Source: Guyparkeria halophila (GTDB lineage Bacteria > Pseudomonadota > Gammaproteobacteria > Halothiobacillales > Halothiobacillaceae). Taken from it: DNA of 64,000 nucleotides. The notes under the pieces were generated by a model, which saw only the letters and a list, made by a program, of their open reading frames with translations, was not told where the DNA came from and searched no databases. The stretch is from assembly GCF_034479635.1 (NCBI RefSeq), contig NZ_CP140153.1:751501-815500 (forward strand). The letters run 5' to 3'. Both the position numbers and the translations under genes were made by a program. Positions 17,733 to 27,128 of the stretch are shown one piece after another (the stretch's first letter is position 1; each line of letters opens with the position of its first letter).

Positions 17733-18743
17733 ATGGACGAATCGCACGCCGTTGGCGGCAGCAATAGACCCGAGGGCCTGCCTCGGGCCGTGGTATTGGG
17801 CGGGACCGGCTTCGTGGGCCGGCACCTGGTGCGCGCACTTTCCCAGCGGGGCTGGGAAGTGGTGGTGCCAAGCCGTCACGCGGCGCGTCACCGGGACATG
17901 GGGCTCTGGCCGAGCGTGGTGCTGGTCGACATGAACCCCCCGGCTCGATCGGACCTGGCTACCCATCGTGGCTCCCCGGAACTGGCCGAACTGCTCGAGG
18001 GGGCCGATCTGCTGGTCAACCTGGTCGGCATCCTCAACGAGCGCCGACACAACGGCAAGGGCTTCGAGCGGGTGCATATCAAGCTGACCAAGGCCGCCCT
18101 GCGTGCCGCCGCCGATGCCGGCGTGCCGCGTTATCTGCACATGAGCGCGCTGGGGGCGGACGAGGAAGAAGGCGTCAGCCACTACCAGCGCAGCAAGGGC
18201 AAGGCGGAGAGCTGGGTGCATCGCTTCGGTCGCAAGCACGACATTGCGGTAACCAGCTTCCGCCCGTCGGTGATCTTCGGGCCGGGTGACTCCTTTCTCA
18301 ACCGCTTTGCCGACCTCGCGAAGCTGATGCCGGGCATCTTTCCGCTGGCCTGCGCCGGTGCGCGCTTCTCGCCCGTCTATGTGGGCGACGTGGTGCGTCG
18401 ATACGTCGAGGCCATCGACGACCCGCAGGCCGATGGCGCGCGTTATGATCTCTGCGGTCCGCATGACTACTCGCTGGGCGAGTTGGTGCGCTACGCGGCG
18501 TCGACCAGCGGGCATTCGCGCTGGGTGGTCGGCCTGCCGATGTGGCTGTCGCGCATCCAGGCGCGGGTGATGGAATGGTTGCCGGGCAAGCCGTTCAGCC
18601 GTGACAACCTCGACTCCCTGCAGCGGGACAATACCTGCTCGCCGGAGTGCCCGCGTGAGCCCACCCGCCTCGAGGACGTCGCCCCTGGGTACCTCGCGCC
18701 GGGAAATGGCGGCCCCGGCAAGAGCGCGCCCCGTCGCGGCTGA
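17733..18743 (+). CDS. NAD(P)-binding SDR protein, complex I NDUFA9-like
   Basis: 336 aa atypical short-chain dehydrogenase. The Rossmann motif AVVLGGTGFVGRHLVRAL is near residue 20, then LVNLVGILNERRHNGKGFERVH and the SALGADEEEGVSHYQRSKGKAESWV active-site-like region with Tyr/Lys. This pattern is that of the NDUFA9 / NAD-dependent epimerase family. The substrate is unknown. The frame is open 45 codons upstream, but the ATG at 17733 sits after CAGGGA and matches family starts. Confidence 0.82.
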   Translation: MDESHAVGGSNRPEGLPRAVVLGGTGFVGRHLVRALSQRGWEVVVPSRHAARHRDMGLWPSVVLVDMNPPARSDLATHRGSPELAELLEGADLLVNLVGILNERRHNGKGFERVHIKLTKAALRAAADAGVPRYLHMSALGADEEEGVSHYQRSKGKAESWVHRFGRKHDIAVTSFRPSVIFGPGDSFLNRFADLAKLMPGIFPLACAGARFSPVYVGDVVRRYVEAIDDPQADGARYDLCGPHDYSLGELVRYAASTSGHSRWVVGLPMWLSRIQARVMEWLPGKPFSRDNLDSLQRDNTCSPECPREPTRLEDVAPGYLAPGNGGPGKSAPRRG

Positions 18744-18768
18744 GCCGGTGGTAGGATAGTCCCATATC

Positions 18769-18795
18769 CGCCCCGGCTCTCCGGGGCGTTTCATC
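18769..18795 (+). terminator. Terminator after the NDUFA9-like gene
   Basis: CGCCCCGG / CCGGGGCG (8 bp) with a CTCT loop, followed by TTTCATC and five T. It lies 25 nt after the stop. Confidence 0.55.
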
Positions 18796-18823
18796 GTTTT
18801 TGACCATTGATCGAGGCCCAGCC

Positions 18824-19366
18824 GTGGAATCGGAAAAACCCACCCCCGCCCCGCGTCGCTCGAGTAACGCCGAGCACTACTTCGAACACTTCCTGTTCGG
18901 CAGCCGTTGGATCCTGGCCCCCGTCTACCTGGGGCTGGTCGGCGCGATGCTGATCCTGCTGGTGAAGTTCGGCTCCGAGCTCTGGCACCTGCTCAGCCAC
19001 GCCTTTTCCCTGAGCGAGTCCGAGATCATTATCGGCGTGCTGACGCTGGTGGACGTAGCGCTGATCATGAATCTGCTGATCATCATCATCTTCTCGGGCT
19101 ACGAGAACTTCGTCTCGAAGATGGATGACCTGCACAGCCACCATGACCGCCCCGAGTGGATGGGGCATATCAGCTTCACCGATCTCAAGATCAAGGTGAT
19201 TGGTTCGATCGTCGCCATCTCGGGGATCGAATTGCTCAAGTCCTTCATGAACGTCGAAAATCTGAGCGACCGAGAGATGGCCTGGATGGTGGGTATCCAC
19301 CTGACCTTCGTCGTCTCCGGTGTGCTCTACGCCGTGATGGACCGCTTGCAGGGCAAGGGGCACTGA
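18824..19366 (+). CDS. YqhA (UPF0114) family membrane protein
   Basis: 180 aa. Family pattern: FEHFLFGSRWILAPVYLGLVGAMLILLVKFG, DVALIMNLLIIIIFSGYENFVSK, HISFTDLKIKVIGSIVAISGIELLKSFMN and a last helix LTFVVSGVLYAVMDR, giving four membrane helices. Function is unknown. I choose the GTG at 18824 because GAGG lies 7 nt upstream; a TTG at 18800 is in frame but has no ribosome binding site. A strong bidirectional terminator follows. Confidence 0.87.
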   Translation: MESEKPTPAPRRSSNAEHYFEHFLFGSRWILAPVYLGLVGAMLILLVKFGSELWHLLSHAFSLSESEIIIGVLTLVDVALIMNLLIIIIFSGYENFVSKMDDLHSHHDRPEWMGHISFTDLKIKVIGSIVAISGIELLKSFMNVENLSDREMAWMVGIHLTFVVSGVLYAVMDRLQGKGH

Positions 19367-19393
19367 CCAACCCGTCGGCGATTCCAAATAGCG

Positions 19394-19419
19394 AAAACCC
19401 CGCCATCCGGCGGGGTTTT
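19394..19419. terminator. Bidirectional intrinsic terminator
   Basis: An 11-bp perfect stem (AAAACCCCGCC / GGCGGGGTTTT) with an ATCC loop, A-rich on the left and T-rich on the right. It sits between the convergent yqhA-like gene and nrsF and should work on both strands. Confidence 0.85.
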
Positions 19420-19448
19420 TCGTCAGGGCGACGAATCCGTCGGCATTG

Positions 19449-20093
19449 TTACCAGTGCAGCAGGCGCGGCCCGAGCCAGGCGCCCAGGGTTGTCGGGATC
19501 GCGACCCCGAGCAGGTACCACAGGGCGATGAAGGGGGCGGTCATCTCCGGGCAGTGCAGCGAGTAGACCAGCGCGGCAAGCGACCCCGAGAACAGCCCGG
19601 CGGACGCGCCGGCCAGTCGCAGCCGGGTCGGCGCCATGCCGCGCATCGCCCACAGGGTGCTTGCCAGCAGCGGGGCGGCCAGCAGGGCGATCAGGAAGGC
19701 GCAGCTGCTCCAGGTCTCGCCCAGCAGCAGGGTGACGCGCTGTGATGGCGTCGCCTGGCTCAGTGAGGCGAGGGCCAGCAGCCATAGCAGCAGCACCGGC
19801 AGGGCGGTGGTCGACGGCGGCAGCCTGCCCAGCTTGATCCCCGGCCGGCCCAGTCGCCAGGTGGCGAGCAGACCGGCGACGATCAGCAGGCCGGCAAAGC
19901 CGATCTTGACCCAGAACATCGGGTCCATGGCCGCCTGGGGCAGGTCAGATCGGATCCCGAGCAATCCCAGCATCAGGGCGATGCTTGCGAGCAGGCCAGC
20001 CGCGGTCGCCAGTGCCAGTCGGCTCGGAAGCATGCGGCGGGGCACGGCCACCTCGCCGGCGGCGAGTAGGGAGACCAGTTCGTCTGTCTTCAT
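19449..20093 (-). CDS. nrsF: NrsF-type anti-sigma factor (DUF1109)
   Basis: 214 aa with six predicted membrane helices, the DUF1109/NrsF layout. NrsF proteins hold their ECF sigma factor at the inner membrane and release it on oxidative or chlorine stress. Two cysteines, C131 (WSSC) and C181 (SLHC), are the positions I recall as conserved and needed for signalling in the Caulobacter protein. The start overlaps the sigF stop by 4 nt (ATGA), so stoichiometric synthesis is likely. Function is assigned from the family plus the linked YedY1/MrpX genes. Confidence 0.88.
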   Translation of the reverse strand: MKTDELVSLLAAGEVAVPRRMLPSRLALATAAGLLASIALMLGLLGIRSDLPQAAMDPMFWVKIGFAGLLIVAGLLATWRLGRPGIKLGRLPPSTTALPVLLLWLLALASLSQATPSQRVTLLLGETWSSCAFLIALLAAPLLASTLWAMRGMAPTRLRLAGASAGLFSGSLAALVYSLHCPEMTAPFIALWYLLGVAIPTTLGAWLGPRLLHW

Positions 20094-20632
20094 GCGTTTT
20101 GCCCCTGGATCAGTTTGGACAGTGCCTTGAGGCCGCGATGGACGCCGACCTTGACGGCCGATTCGGACATGCCGGTGCGCTGCGCGGTCTCGGCGACCGA
20201 CAGTCCCTCCAGCTTCATGTGCCGGATTGCCACGCGCTGGCGTTCCGGCAATCGGGCGAGCAGCCGGTCCAGATCTCGGCCCGCCATCTCGTCGTGCTCG
20301 GGGGCGCTTGGTTCCAGCGCCGTTTCCATGTCCAGTGAGTCGGTCCGCTGCTCCCGTCGTTGTCGTCGTCGCAGCAGGTCGGCGAGCTTGTAGCGGGCGA
20401 TCGCGTAGAGCCAGGCGGTGACCGGCAGGGTCGGGTCATAGGTCTGGCGCTTGTCGTGGATCGCCAGCAGCGAATCCTGTACCAGGTCTTCCACCTCGTC
20501 GGGCAGGCTGCCCAGTCGGCGATGGAAGTAGTGCCGCAGCAGGTCGCCGGTGGCCTGCAGGAAGGCGTGATAGGCGCGATTGTCCCCGGACAGCCCATTC
20601 AGCAACCGTCTCCGCAGCTCCGCCTCGCTCAT
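20090..20632 (-). CDS. sigF: ECF sigma factor, SigF type
   Basis: 180 aa. Sigma region 2 (YFHRRLGSLPDEVEDLVQDSLLAIHDKRQTYDP, then AWLYAIARYKLADLLRR) and region 4 (LPERQRVAIRHMKLEGLSVAETAQRTGMSESAVKVGVHRGLKAL) are complete. The start is the ATG at 20632, 5 nt after GGAG. The ATG at 20656 overlaps the -10 box of the promoter found here and so cannot be in the transcript. The gene is cotranscribed with nrsF and divergent from the yedZ1-yedY1-mrpX genes, its likely targets. Confidence 0.92.
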   Translation of the reverse strand: MSEAELRRRLLNGLSGDNRAYHAFLQATGDLLRHYFHRRLGSLPDEVEDLVQDSLLAIHDKRQTYDPTLPVTAWLYAIARYKLADLLRRRQRREQRTDSLDMETALEPSAPEHDEMAGRDLDRLLARLPERQRVAIRHMKLEGLSVAETAQRTGMSESAVKVGVHRGLKALSKLIQGQNA

Positions 20633-20655
20633 CTTCTCCCCACCATGCCCCTTCA

Positions 20656-20681
20656 TTCGTCCGCACCATGGGTCTGGTTAC
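20656..20681 (-). promoter_or_regulatory. SigF-type ECF promoter for sigF-nrsF
   Basis: On the minus strand GTAACC (20681-20676) and CGAA (20659-20656) are separated by 16 nt. The same bipartite element occurs on the plus strand 60 nt away, supporting autoregulation. Confidence 0.8.
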
Positions 20682-20740
20682 ATCCGCGATTGTAGGCCCC
20701 CCGGTTTTTGTCGCGCCATGCCATCGATCGAGCCATGCTT

Positions 20741-20766
20741 GTAACCAACTGCCGGCCAGCGGCGAA
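20741..20766 (+). promoter_or_regulatory. SigF-type ECF promoter for yedZ1-yedY1-mrpX
   Basis: GTAACC (20741-20746), a 16-nt spacer, CGAA (20763-20766). It is identical in both boxes and spacing to the divergent element before sigF. The ATG at 20766 overlaps the -10 box, which rules it out as a start codon. Confidence 0.82.
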
Positions 20767-20837
20767 TGAAAGGGTACGTCCATCATCGCGAGGGTCGGGC
20801 CGCTGGCTCGACAACCGAGCGTTTCAGGAGGCCGCCC

Positions 20838-21479
20838 ATGAACGCAGAGCCCGTCAGGGCCGGTTCGGTCCGAGCCGGCAAGGCCACCGGAGATGTGCCG
20901 CCGGTTCATCCGCTGTGGCTGCGGCTGACCCACTGGCTCAATGCGCTGGCGGTGGTGCTGATGGTGATGAGCGGCTGGCGGATCTACAACGCCTCGCCGT
21001 TGTTCGATTTTCGCTTTGCCGACGAGATCACGCTCGGGGGCTGGTTGGCCGGCGCGATCCTGTGGCATTTCGCGGCCATGTGGCTGCTGGTGGTCAACGG
21101 GGTGCTCTACCTGAGTATCAACACGGCCACCGGCCGGCTGTGGCGGCGGTTCTTCCCCCTTTCGCCACGCGGGTTCGTGGCCGACCTGAAGGCCGCCTTC
21201 CACGGCCGGCTCTCCCATGCCGATCCTCGCCGTTACAACACGGTGCAGCGGGCCGCCTACCTGTTCGTGATCCTCGATCTGGTGCTGCTGGTGGTCTCCG
21301 GGCTGGTGCTGTGGAAATCGGTGCAGTTCCCGCTGCTGCGCGAGCTGATGGGCGGCTACGAGGCGGCGCGCTACGTCCATTTCTTCACGATGGCGGCCCT
21401 GGTCGGCTTCGTCGCAATCCACGTGGCGATGGCGCTGCTGGTGCCGCGTTCGCTGCTGCACATGATTCGTGGTCGATGA
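20838..21479 (+). CDS. yedZ1: b-type cytochrome membrane subunit (YedZ1-like)
   Basis: 213 aa, cytochrome b/b561-like. Four membrane helices carry candidate haem ligands H32 (LTHWLN), H77 (LWHFAAMW), H181 (YVHFFTM) and H195 (AIHVAMAL). It is predicted to feed electrons from the quinone pool to the periplasmic molybdoenzyme encoded next. The start ATG 20838 has CAGGAGG 6 nt upstream; the longer upstream frame would begin inside the promoter. It lies 13 nt before yedY1. In Azospira the equivalent is YedZ1; the symbol is given by analogy. Confidence 0.8.
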   Translation: MNAEPVRAGSVRAGKATGDVPPVHPLWLRLTHWLNALAVVLMVMSGWRIYNASPLFDFRFADEITLGGWLAGAILWHFAAMWLLVVNGVLYLSINTATGRLWRRFFPLSPRGFVADLKAAFHGRLSHADPRRYNTVQRAAYLFVILDLVLLVVSGLVLWKSVQFPLLRELMGGYEAARYVHFFTMAALVGFVAIHVAMALLVPRSLLHMIRGR

Positions 21480-21492
21480 CCGAGGAGCTGGC

Positions 21493-22242
21493 ATGAACGA
21501 TCGACAGAAACGAATGTGCGAAATGGAGATGGGTCCGGAGCAACCGGATCGGCGGCGTTTCCTGCGTGGCTCGCTGGCGCTAGGCGCATTGCCGCTGCTG
21601 GGCGGCTGCTCGGTCAGCGACGAGCCGATCGTCGAGAAGGCGTTGCTGCAGGTTTCTCGATTCAACGACCGCGTGCAGGCCTGGCTGTTCGATCCCGAGC
21701 AGCTCGCGCCGACGTACCCCGAGTCGATGATCACCCGGCCGTTTCCCTTCAACGCCTATTACTCGCTGGACAAGGTGCCGCAGATCGACGGCGAACGCTT
21801 TCGTCTGCAGGTCGGTGGCCGGGTCGCCGACCAACGTCCATGGTCACTGGCCGAACTGCGCACCCTGCCGCAGGCGGATCAGGTCACCCGCCTGATCTGC
21901 GTCGAGGGCTGGAGTGCGATCGGCAAGTGGGGCGGGGTGCGCTTCTCGGACTTCCTGGAGCGCATCGGCGCCGACCTCGAGGCCCAATACGTCGGCTTTC
22001 GCTGTGCCGACGGCTACTACACCAGCATCGACATGCCCACCGCGCTCCATCCGCAGACGCTGCTGACACTGACATTCGACGGGCAGGTCTTGCCCGCCCG
22101 CTACGGTTTTCCGCTCAAGCTGCGCATGCCGACTAAGCTTGGCTACAAGAACCCCAAGCATGTCGAGGCGCTGTTCGTCACCAACAGGTACCCCGGCGGC
22201 TACTGGGAGGATCGTGGGTACAACTGGTTCGGCGGCAGCTGA
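21493..22242 (+). CDS. yedY1: Tat-exported molybdopterin oxidoreductase, YedY1-like methionine sulfoxide reductase
   Basis: 249 aa sulfite-oxidase-fold protein. The N-terminus has the twin-arginine motif RRRFLRGSLALGAL (R20-R22) and then LPLLGGC with C39, a lipobox-like end, so it may be a Tat lipoprotein. The molybdenum ligand is probably C136 in RLICVEGWSAIGKW; the family GVRFSDFLE, GYYTSIDM and PLKLRMPTKLGYKNPKHVEAL are present. Start ATG 21493 follows GAGGAG. Expected role: reduction of methionine sulfoxide in MrpX and other periplasmic proteins. Confidence 0.85.
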   Translation: MNDRQKRMCEMEMGPEQPDRRRFLRGSLALGALPLLGGCSVSDEPIVEKALLQVSRFNDRVQAWLFDPEQLAPTYPESMITRPFPFNAYYSLDKVPQIDGERFRLQVGGRVADQRPWSLAELRTLPQADQVTRLICVEGWSAIGKWGGVRFSDFLERIGADLEAQYVGFRCADGYYTSIDMPTALHPQTLLTLTFDGQVLPARYGFPLKLRMPTKLGYKNPKHVEALFVTNRYPGGYWEDRGYNWFGGS

Positions 22243-22316
22243 GCATTGGGCTCGGCTGCGCTGAGGCATGGCACTGCCGCCATGCACCATTAGCGTAACG
22301 ACAAGAGGGTATTCCC

Positions 22317-22655
22317 ATGAAGACGATGACGGTATCGATGATCTGTGCCGGCCTGATGACCATGGGCACCGCCGCTATCGCGGCCGAGCCCATGCAGCAG
22401 GATGTTTACACCACCCTTGCCATGTCTCACGAGGACGGGGAGAAAAAAGACGGCATGGGCCATGACGAAATGGGCGGTGGCGAGATGTCCCGCGAGGAAG
22501 TGGGGGACGAGATGTCCGGCGACGAGATGGGCCAGGACGCCATGGAAAAGGACGAGATGGGCCACGGCAGCATGGACCAGGACGGCATGGACCATGACGG
22601 TATGGACAAGGATGACAAGATGGGTGACGAAATGGGCGGTGGCATGGGCGAGTAA
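22317..22655 (+). CDS. mrpX: Periplasmic methionine-rich peptide, MrpX-like
   Basis: 112 aa. A Sec signal peptide (about residues 1-23, ending TAAIAA) is followed by a mature chain of about 89 residues with 15 Met spaced every four to seven residues among Asp, Glu and Gly (DEMGGGEMSREEVGDEM as an example). It has no cysteine and no predicted fold. Methionine-rich peptides in this position act as sacrificial sinks for hypochlorite and are re-reduced by YedY1. A copper-binding role is an alternative, given Met/His content. It lies 74 nt after yedY1 and is followed by a terminator. Confidence 0.82.
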   Translation: MKTMTVSMICAGLMTMGTAAIAAEPMQQDVYTTLAMSHEDGEKKDGMGHDEMGGGEMSREEVGDEMSGDEMGQDAMEKDEMGHGSMDQDGMDHDGMDKDDKMGDEMGGGMGE

Positions 22656-22680
22656 GCTCGCCACCCTCGACCCATTCGAG

Positions 22681-22714
22681 CCCGCCGCGGTCCTGGCGAC
22701 CCGGCGGGTTTTTT
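22681..22714 (+). terminator. Terminator of the yedZ1-yedY1-mrpX operon
   Basis: CCCGCCG pairs with CGGCGGG around a 14-nt loop, followed by six T. It lies 25 nt after the mrpX stop. Confidence 0.75.
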
Positions 22715-22744
22715 CGTGGCGTGCCTGTGGCGCGGGCACAAAAA

Positions 22745-22764
22745 AACCCCGCCGAAGCGGGGTT
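22745..22764 (-). terminator. Terminator of groES-groEL
   Basis: An 8-bp perfect stem (AACCCCGC / GCGGGGTT) with a CGAA tetraloop; on the minus strand it is followed by six T. It is located 44 nt beyond the groEL stop. Confidence 0.82.
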
Positions 22765-22807
22765 TCGTCGCAGCGGTGTCCGGCCTTTGCGACCGGATCG
22801 TCCGTTC

Positions 22808-24469
<1,662 letters not shown>

Positions 24470-24514
24470 TTAATTCGATTCCGGGGTAGAGCGTTAGCGC
24501 TTTCCGCGGGCAAC

Positions 24515-24805
24515 TCAGTCTTCGATGACGGCGAGGATGTCGTCTTCGCCCATCATCAGCAGTTCGTCGCCTTCGACCTTCACCTTGGTGCCGGCGTACT
24601 GGCTGAACAGCACCTTGTCGCCGACCTTCACGCCGATCTGGCGGACTTCGCCCTTGTCATTGGACTTGCCCGGACCGGCAGCGATGATCTCGCCACGGTT
24701 CGGCTTCTCGGCAGCCGAGTCCGGCAGAACGATGCCAGAGGCGGTCTTGCGTTCTTCTTCTTCGCGCTTTACCAGCACACGATCATGCAAAGGACGGATT
24801 TTCAT
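24515..24805 (-). CDS. groS: Co-chaperonin GroES
   Basis: 96 aa. Heptameric lid of the GroEL cage. It shows [29 protein letters not shown], the mobile-loop region [16 protein letters not shown], and [25 protein letters not shown]. First gene of groES-groEL; a sigma-70-type promoter and a CIRCE operator lie about 90 nt upstream. Confidence 0.98.
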   Translation of the reverse strand: MKIRPLHDRVLVKREEEERKTASGIVLPDSAAEKPNRGEIIAAGPGKSNDKGEVRQIGVKVGDKVLFSQYAGTKVKVEGDELLMMGEDDILAVIED

Positions 24806-24893
24806 GCGGTTACTCCATGCGTTGACATAGAAAAAGGATTTTCGACGGTGTTTGTTCGCGTCGGGACCGGCAAACTCGACGATGCCGCCGTTG

Positions 24894-24920
24894 TTAGCAC
24901 TCGCCCGACTCGAGTGCCAA
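24894..24920. promoter_or_regulatory. CIRCE operator of groES-groEL
   Basis: TTAGCACTC, 9 nt, GAGTGCCAA: one mismatch from the CIRCE consensus inverted repeat. It starts at the -10 box and covers the likely transcription start, the expected repressor position. The cognate repressor gene hrcA is at 52.6 kb. Confidence 0.93.
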
Positions 24921-24947
24921 TAGTAGGAGCGGCCCCGTTGATTTCAA
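24920..24947 (-). promoter_or_regulatory. Promoter of groES-groEL
   Basis: On the minus strand TTGAAA (24947-24942), a 16-nt spacer and TACTAT (24925-24920). The -35 extends to CTTGAAA, so a heat-shock sigma could also read it, but the -10 resembles sigma-70. Confidence 0.65.
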
Positions 24948-25116
24948 GGGGCGGGGAAGAAAAAAAATTCGCCGACCGGGTCGACGGCGGGAACGCCCGT
25001 GGGATGGGGCCTTTCGGCTTGCCTCGGCGGGATCACGTGAATCGGTATAATGCCGACCAACTCGAGCGGGGCCGGTCGGCCGTCTGCCAAACACGCATCC
25101 AGCCAGGAGAGAGCAC

Positions 25117-26373
25117 ATGAGCTTCGACAAGATCACCATCCCCGAGGGCGACAAGATCACCGTCACCGCCGATGGCACCTTGACCGTGCCGGATCGGCCG
25201 ATTATCCCGTTCATCGAGGGTGACGGCATCGGCATCGACGTCACGCCGGTGATGAAAAAGGTCATCGACGCGGCCGTCGAGAAGGCCTACGCCGGCAAAC
25301 GCCAGATCTCATGGATGGAGGTCTACGCCGGCGAGAAGTCGACCGACGTCTATCCGGACGGCAGCGGCCTGCCGGCCGAGACCATGGAAGCGATCCGCGA
25401 CTACGTGGTCTCCATCAAGGGGCCGCTGACCACGCCGGTCGGCGGCGGCTTCCGTTCCCTGAACGTGGCCCTGCGCCAGAAGCTCGACCTGTACGTCTGC
25501 CTGCGCCCGGTGCGCTACTTCACCGGCACCCCCAGCCCGGTCAAGCACCCGGAGAAGACCGACATGGTCATCTTCCGCGAGAACTCCGAGGACATCTACG
25601 CCGGCATCGAGTGGGCCGCGGGCACCCCGGAAGTGAAGAAGGTGATCGACTTCCTGACCAAGGAAATGAATGTCGAGAACATCCGCTTCCCGGAGAGCTC
25701 GGGCATCGGCATCAAGCCGGTCTCCGAGGACGGCACCAAGCGCCTGGTGCGCCGGGCGATCGAATACGCGATCGCCAATGATCGCGAGTCGGTCACCCTG
25801 GTGCACAAGGGCAACATCATGAAATTCACGGAAGGGGCCTTCAAGAACTGGGGCTACGAGCTCGCGAAAGAAGAGTTCGGCGCCGAGCCGCTCGACGGCG
25901 GCCCGTGGATGAAGTTGAAGAACCCCAACACCGGCCGCGACATCGTCATCAAGGACTCGATCGCCGATGCCTTCCTGCAGCAGATCCTGCTGGTGCCGGA
26001 AGAGTACGACGTGGTCGCCACGCTGAACCTCAACGGTGACTACGTCTCGGATGCGCTGGCCGCGCAGGTCGGCGGCATCGGCATCGCGCCGGGCGCCAAC
26101 CTCTCCGACACCGTCGCCATGTTCGAGGCCACCCACGGCACGGCGCCGAACATCGCCGGCAAGGACCTGGCCAACCCGTCGTCGGTCATCCTCTCGGCCG
26201 AGATGATGCTGCGCCACCTTGGCTGGACCGAGGCGGCCGATGCCGTCATCAAGGCGATGGAAGGCGCGATCGCCAGCGGCAACGTCACCGGCGATCTCGC
26301 CCGCCTGATGGACAAGCCCAACCAGGTCGGCTGCAAGGCCTTCGGTGAGGAGCTGATCCGCCAGATGGGCTGA
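25117..26373 (+). CDS. icd: Isocitrate dehydrogenase, NADP-dependent
   Basis: 418 aa TCA-cycle enzyme converting isocitrate to 2-oxoglutarate. E. coli-type features: [18 protein letters not shown], the substrate loop with the regulatory serine ([24 protein letters not shown]), [34 protein letters not shown] and [36 protein letters not shown] precedes the ATG. A TATAAT hexamer at 25046-25051 is a probable -10; no good -35 at normal spacing was seen. Divergent from groES. Confidence 0.97.
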   Translation: MSFDKITIPEGDKITVTADGTLTVPDRPIIPFIEGDGIGIDVTPVMKKVIDAAVEKAYAGKRQISWMEVYAGEKSTDVYPDGSGLPAETMEAIRDYVVSIKGPLTTPVGGGFRSLNVALRQKLDLYVCLRPVRYFTGTPSPVKHPEKTDMVIFRENSEDIYAGIEWAAGTPEVKKVIDFLTKEMNVENIRFPESSGIGIKPVSEDGTKRLVRRAIEYAIANDRESVTLVHKGNIMKFTEGAFKNWGYELAKEEFGAEPLDGGPWMKLKNPNTGRDIVIKDSIADAFLQQILLVPEEYDVVATLNLNGDYVSDALAAQVGGIGIAPGANLSDTVAMFEATHGTAPNIAGKDLANPSSVILSAEMMLRHLGWTEAADAVIKAMEGAIASGNVTGDLARLMDKPNQVGCKAFGEELIRQMG

Positions 26374-26402
26374 TCCTTACCCCGACAACGAGTGACAAAC
26401 GA

Positions 26403-26436
26403 GCAGGCGCGTCCGGGTATTTCCGGGCGCGCCTGC
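26403..26436 (+). terminator. Hairpin after icd
   Basis: GCAGGCGCG pairs with CGCGCCTGC (9 bp) around a 16-nt loop. It lies 29 nt after the stop and has no run of T, so it may be an mRNA end structure rather than a true terminator. Confidence 0.45.
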
Positions 26437-26487
26437 TACGCTTCTGGGGCAGGGAAATCGCCCTGTTTTGTCCCCGGGAGGCCCGCC

Positions 26488-26676
26488 ATGGAACCACTCA
26501 TCGACGCCAGTGCCGTCTGCCCCTACTGCGGCGAGCCGGTCGACTTCTCGATCGACACCAGCGCCGGCGAGCAGACCTTCGTCGAGGACTGCAGCGTCTG
26601 CTGCCAGCCGATCGTGGTGACTATCAAGTGGACCGCCGAGGGCCCGACACTGGAACTGCACCAGGAGAACGAGTGA
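26488..26676 (+). CDS. CPXCG motif-containing cysteine-rich protein
   Basis: 62 aa. Two Cys pairs, VCPYCGEPVDF and DCSVCCQPIVV, form a probable zinc ribbon; the end is acidic. This matches the small CPXCG family of unknown function common in gammaproteobacteria. The ATG at 26488 has CGGGAGG 6 nt upstream; the longer frame to 26392 lacks such support. It lies between icd and tRNA-Arg. Confidence 0.85.
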   Translation: MEPLIDASAVCPYCGEPVDFSIDTSAGEQTFVEDCSVCCQPIVVTIKWTAEGPTLELHQENE

Positions 26677-26740
26677 GGCAGTGGCCGTCTGTCTGGAGGG
26701 CGCTTCGGCACGCGTGTTACCATCCCCGCGCCTTCCGACT

Positions 26741-26817
26741 GCCCATGTAGCTCAGCTGGATAGAGCAACCGCCTCCTAAGCGGTAGGTCGCAGGTTCAAA
26801 TCCTGCCTTGGGCGCCA
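26741..26817 (+). tRNA. tRNA-Arg (anticodon CCT)
   Basis: 77 nt with encoded CCA. Acceptor GCCCATG pairs with CTTGGGC except for one U-U mismatch, D-arm TAGCTCAGCTGGATAGAGCA, anticodon stem ACCGC/GCGGT around CTCCTAA (anticodon CCT), T-arm GCAGG TTCAAAT CCTGC. Genes of this isoacceptor are frequent integration sites, and an AT-richer module follows. Confidence 0.96.
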
Positions 26818-27128
26818 GATTCCTACATGACCTACTGAACTTCGGTATACGCCTGCACTTTTACGTTACTGCCTCTGTTGCGCAGCCGTTTTTCAGCAGA
26901 TCGGGTGCCCAGTTCCAAGTCTGTTGCCGCTTGGCCTTTGTTCTTCCCTCGCGCACCGCGGGGCTGAGCTGTGAGGGCACTATGTGCACCTGGATGGGAA
27001 GCCGGTGGCTCCCCCGTGGGTTCGCTGTAAAAGGCACCTATTTCGGGACGGCTCCAAACCTTATGATGCGGGTCGAAAATTGGTTAAGCTACGGAGCTTC
27101 AGGCTCGCTTCCTGTTGAGGGGTGGTTG
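26818..27128. other. Non-coding stretch between tRNA-Arg and the HipA-like gene
   Basis: About 310 nt of mixed composition. The downstream gene's frame is open through it, but no start with a convincing ribosome binding site or family homology was seen before 27129. ATGs at 27063 and 27066 are possible alternatives. I see no integrase fragment and no second copy of the tRNA end. Confidence 0.4.

Noticed and set aside
20766-20837. N-terminal extension of the cytochrome gene starting at 20766
   Set aside because: The ATG overlaps the SigF -10 box, so it would not be in the mRNA; the ATG at 20838 has a strong ribosome binding site.
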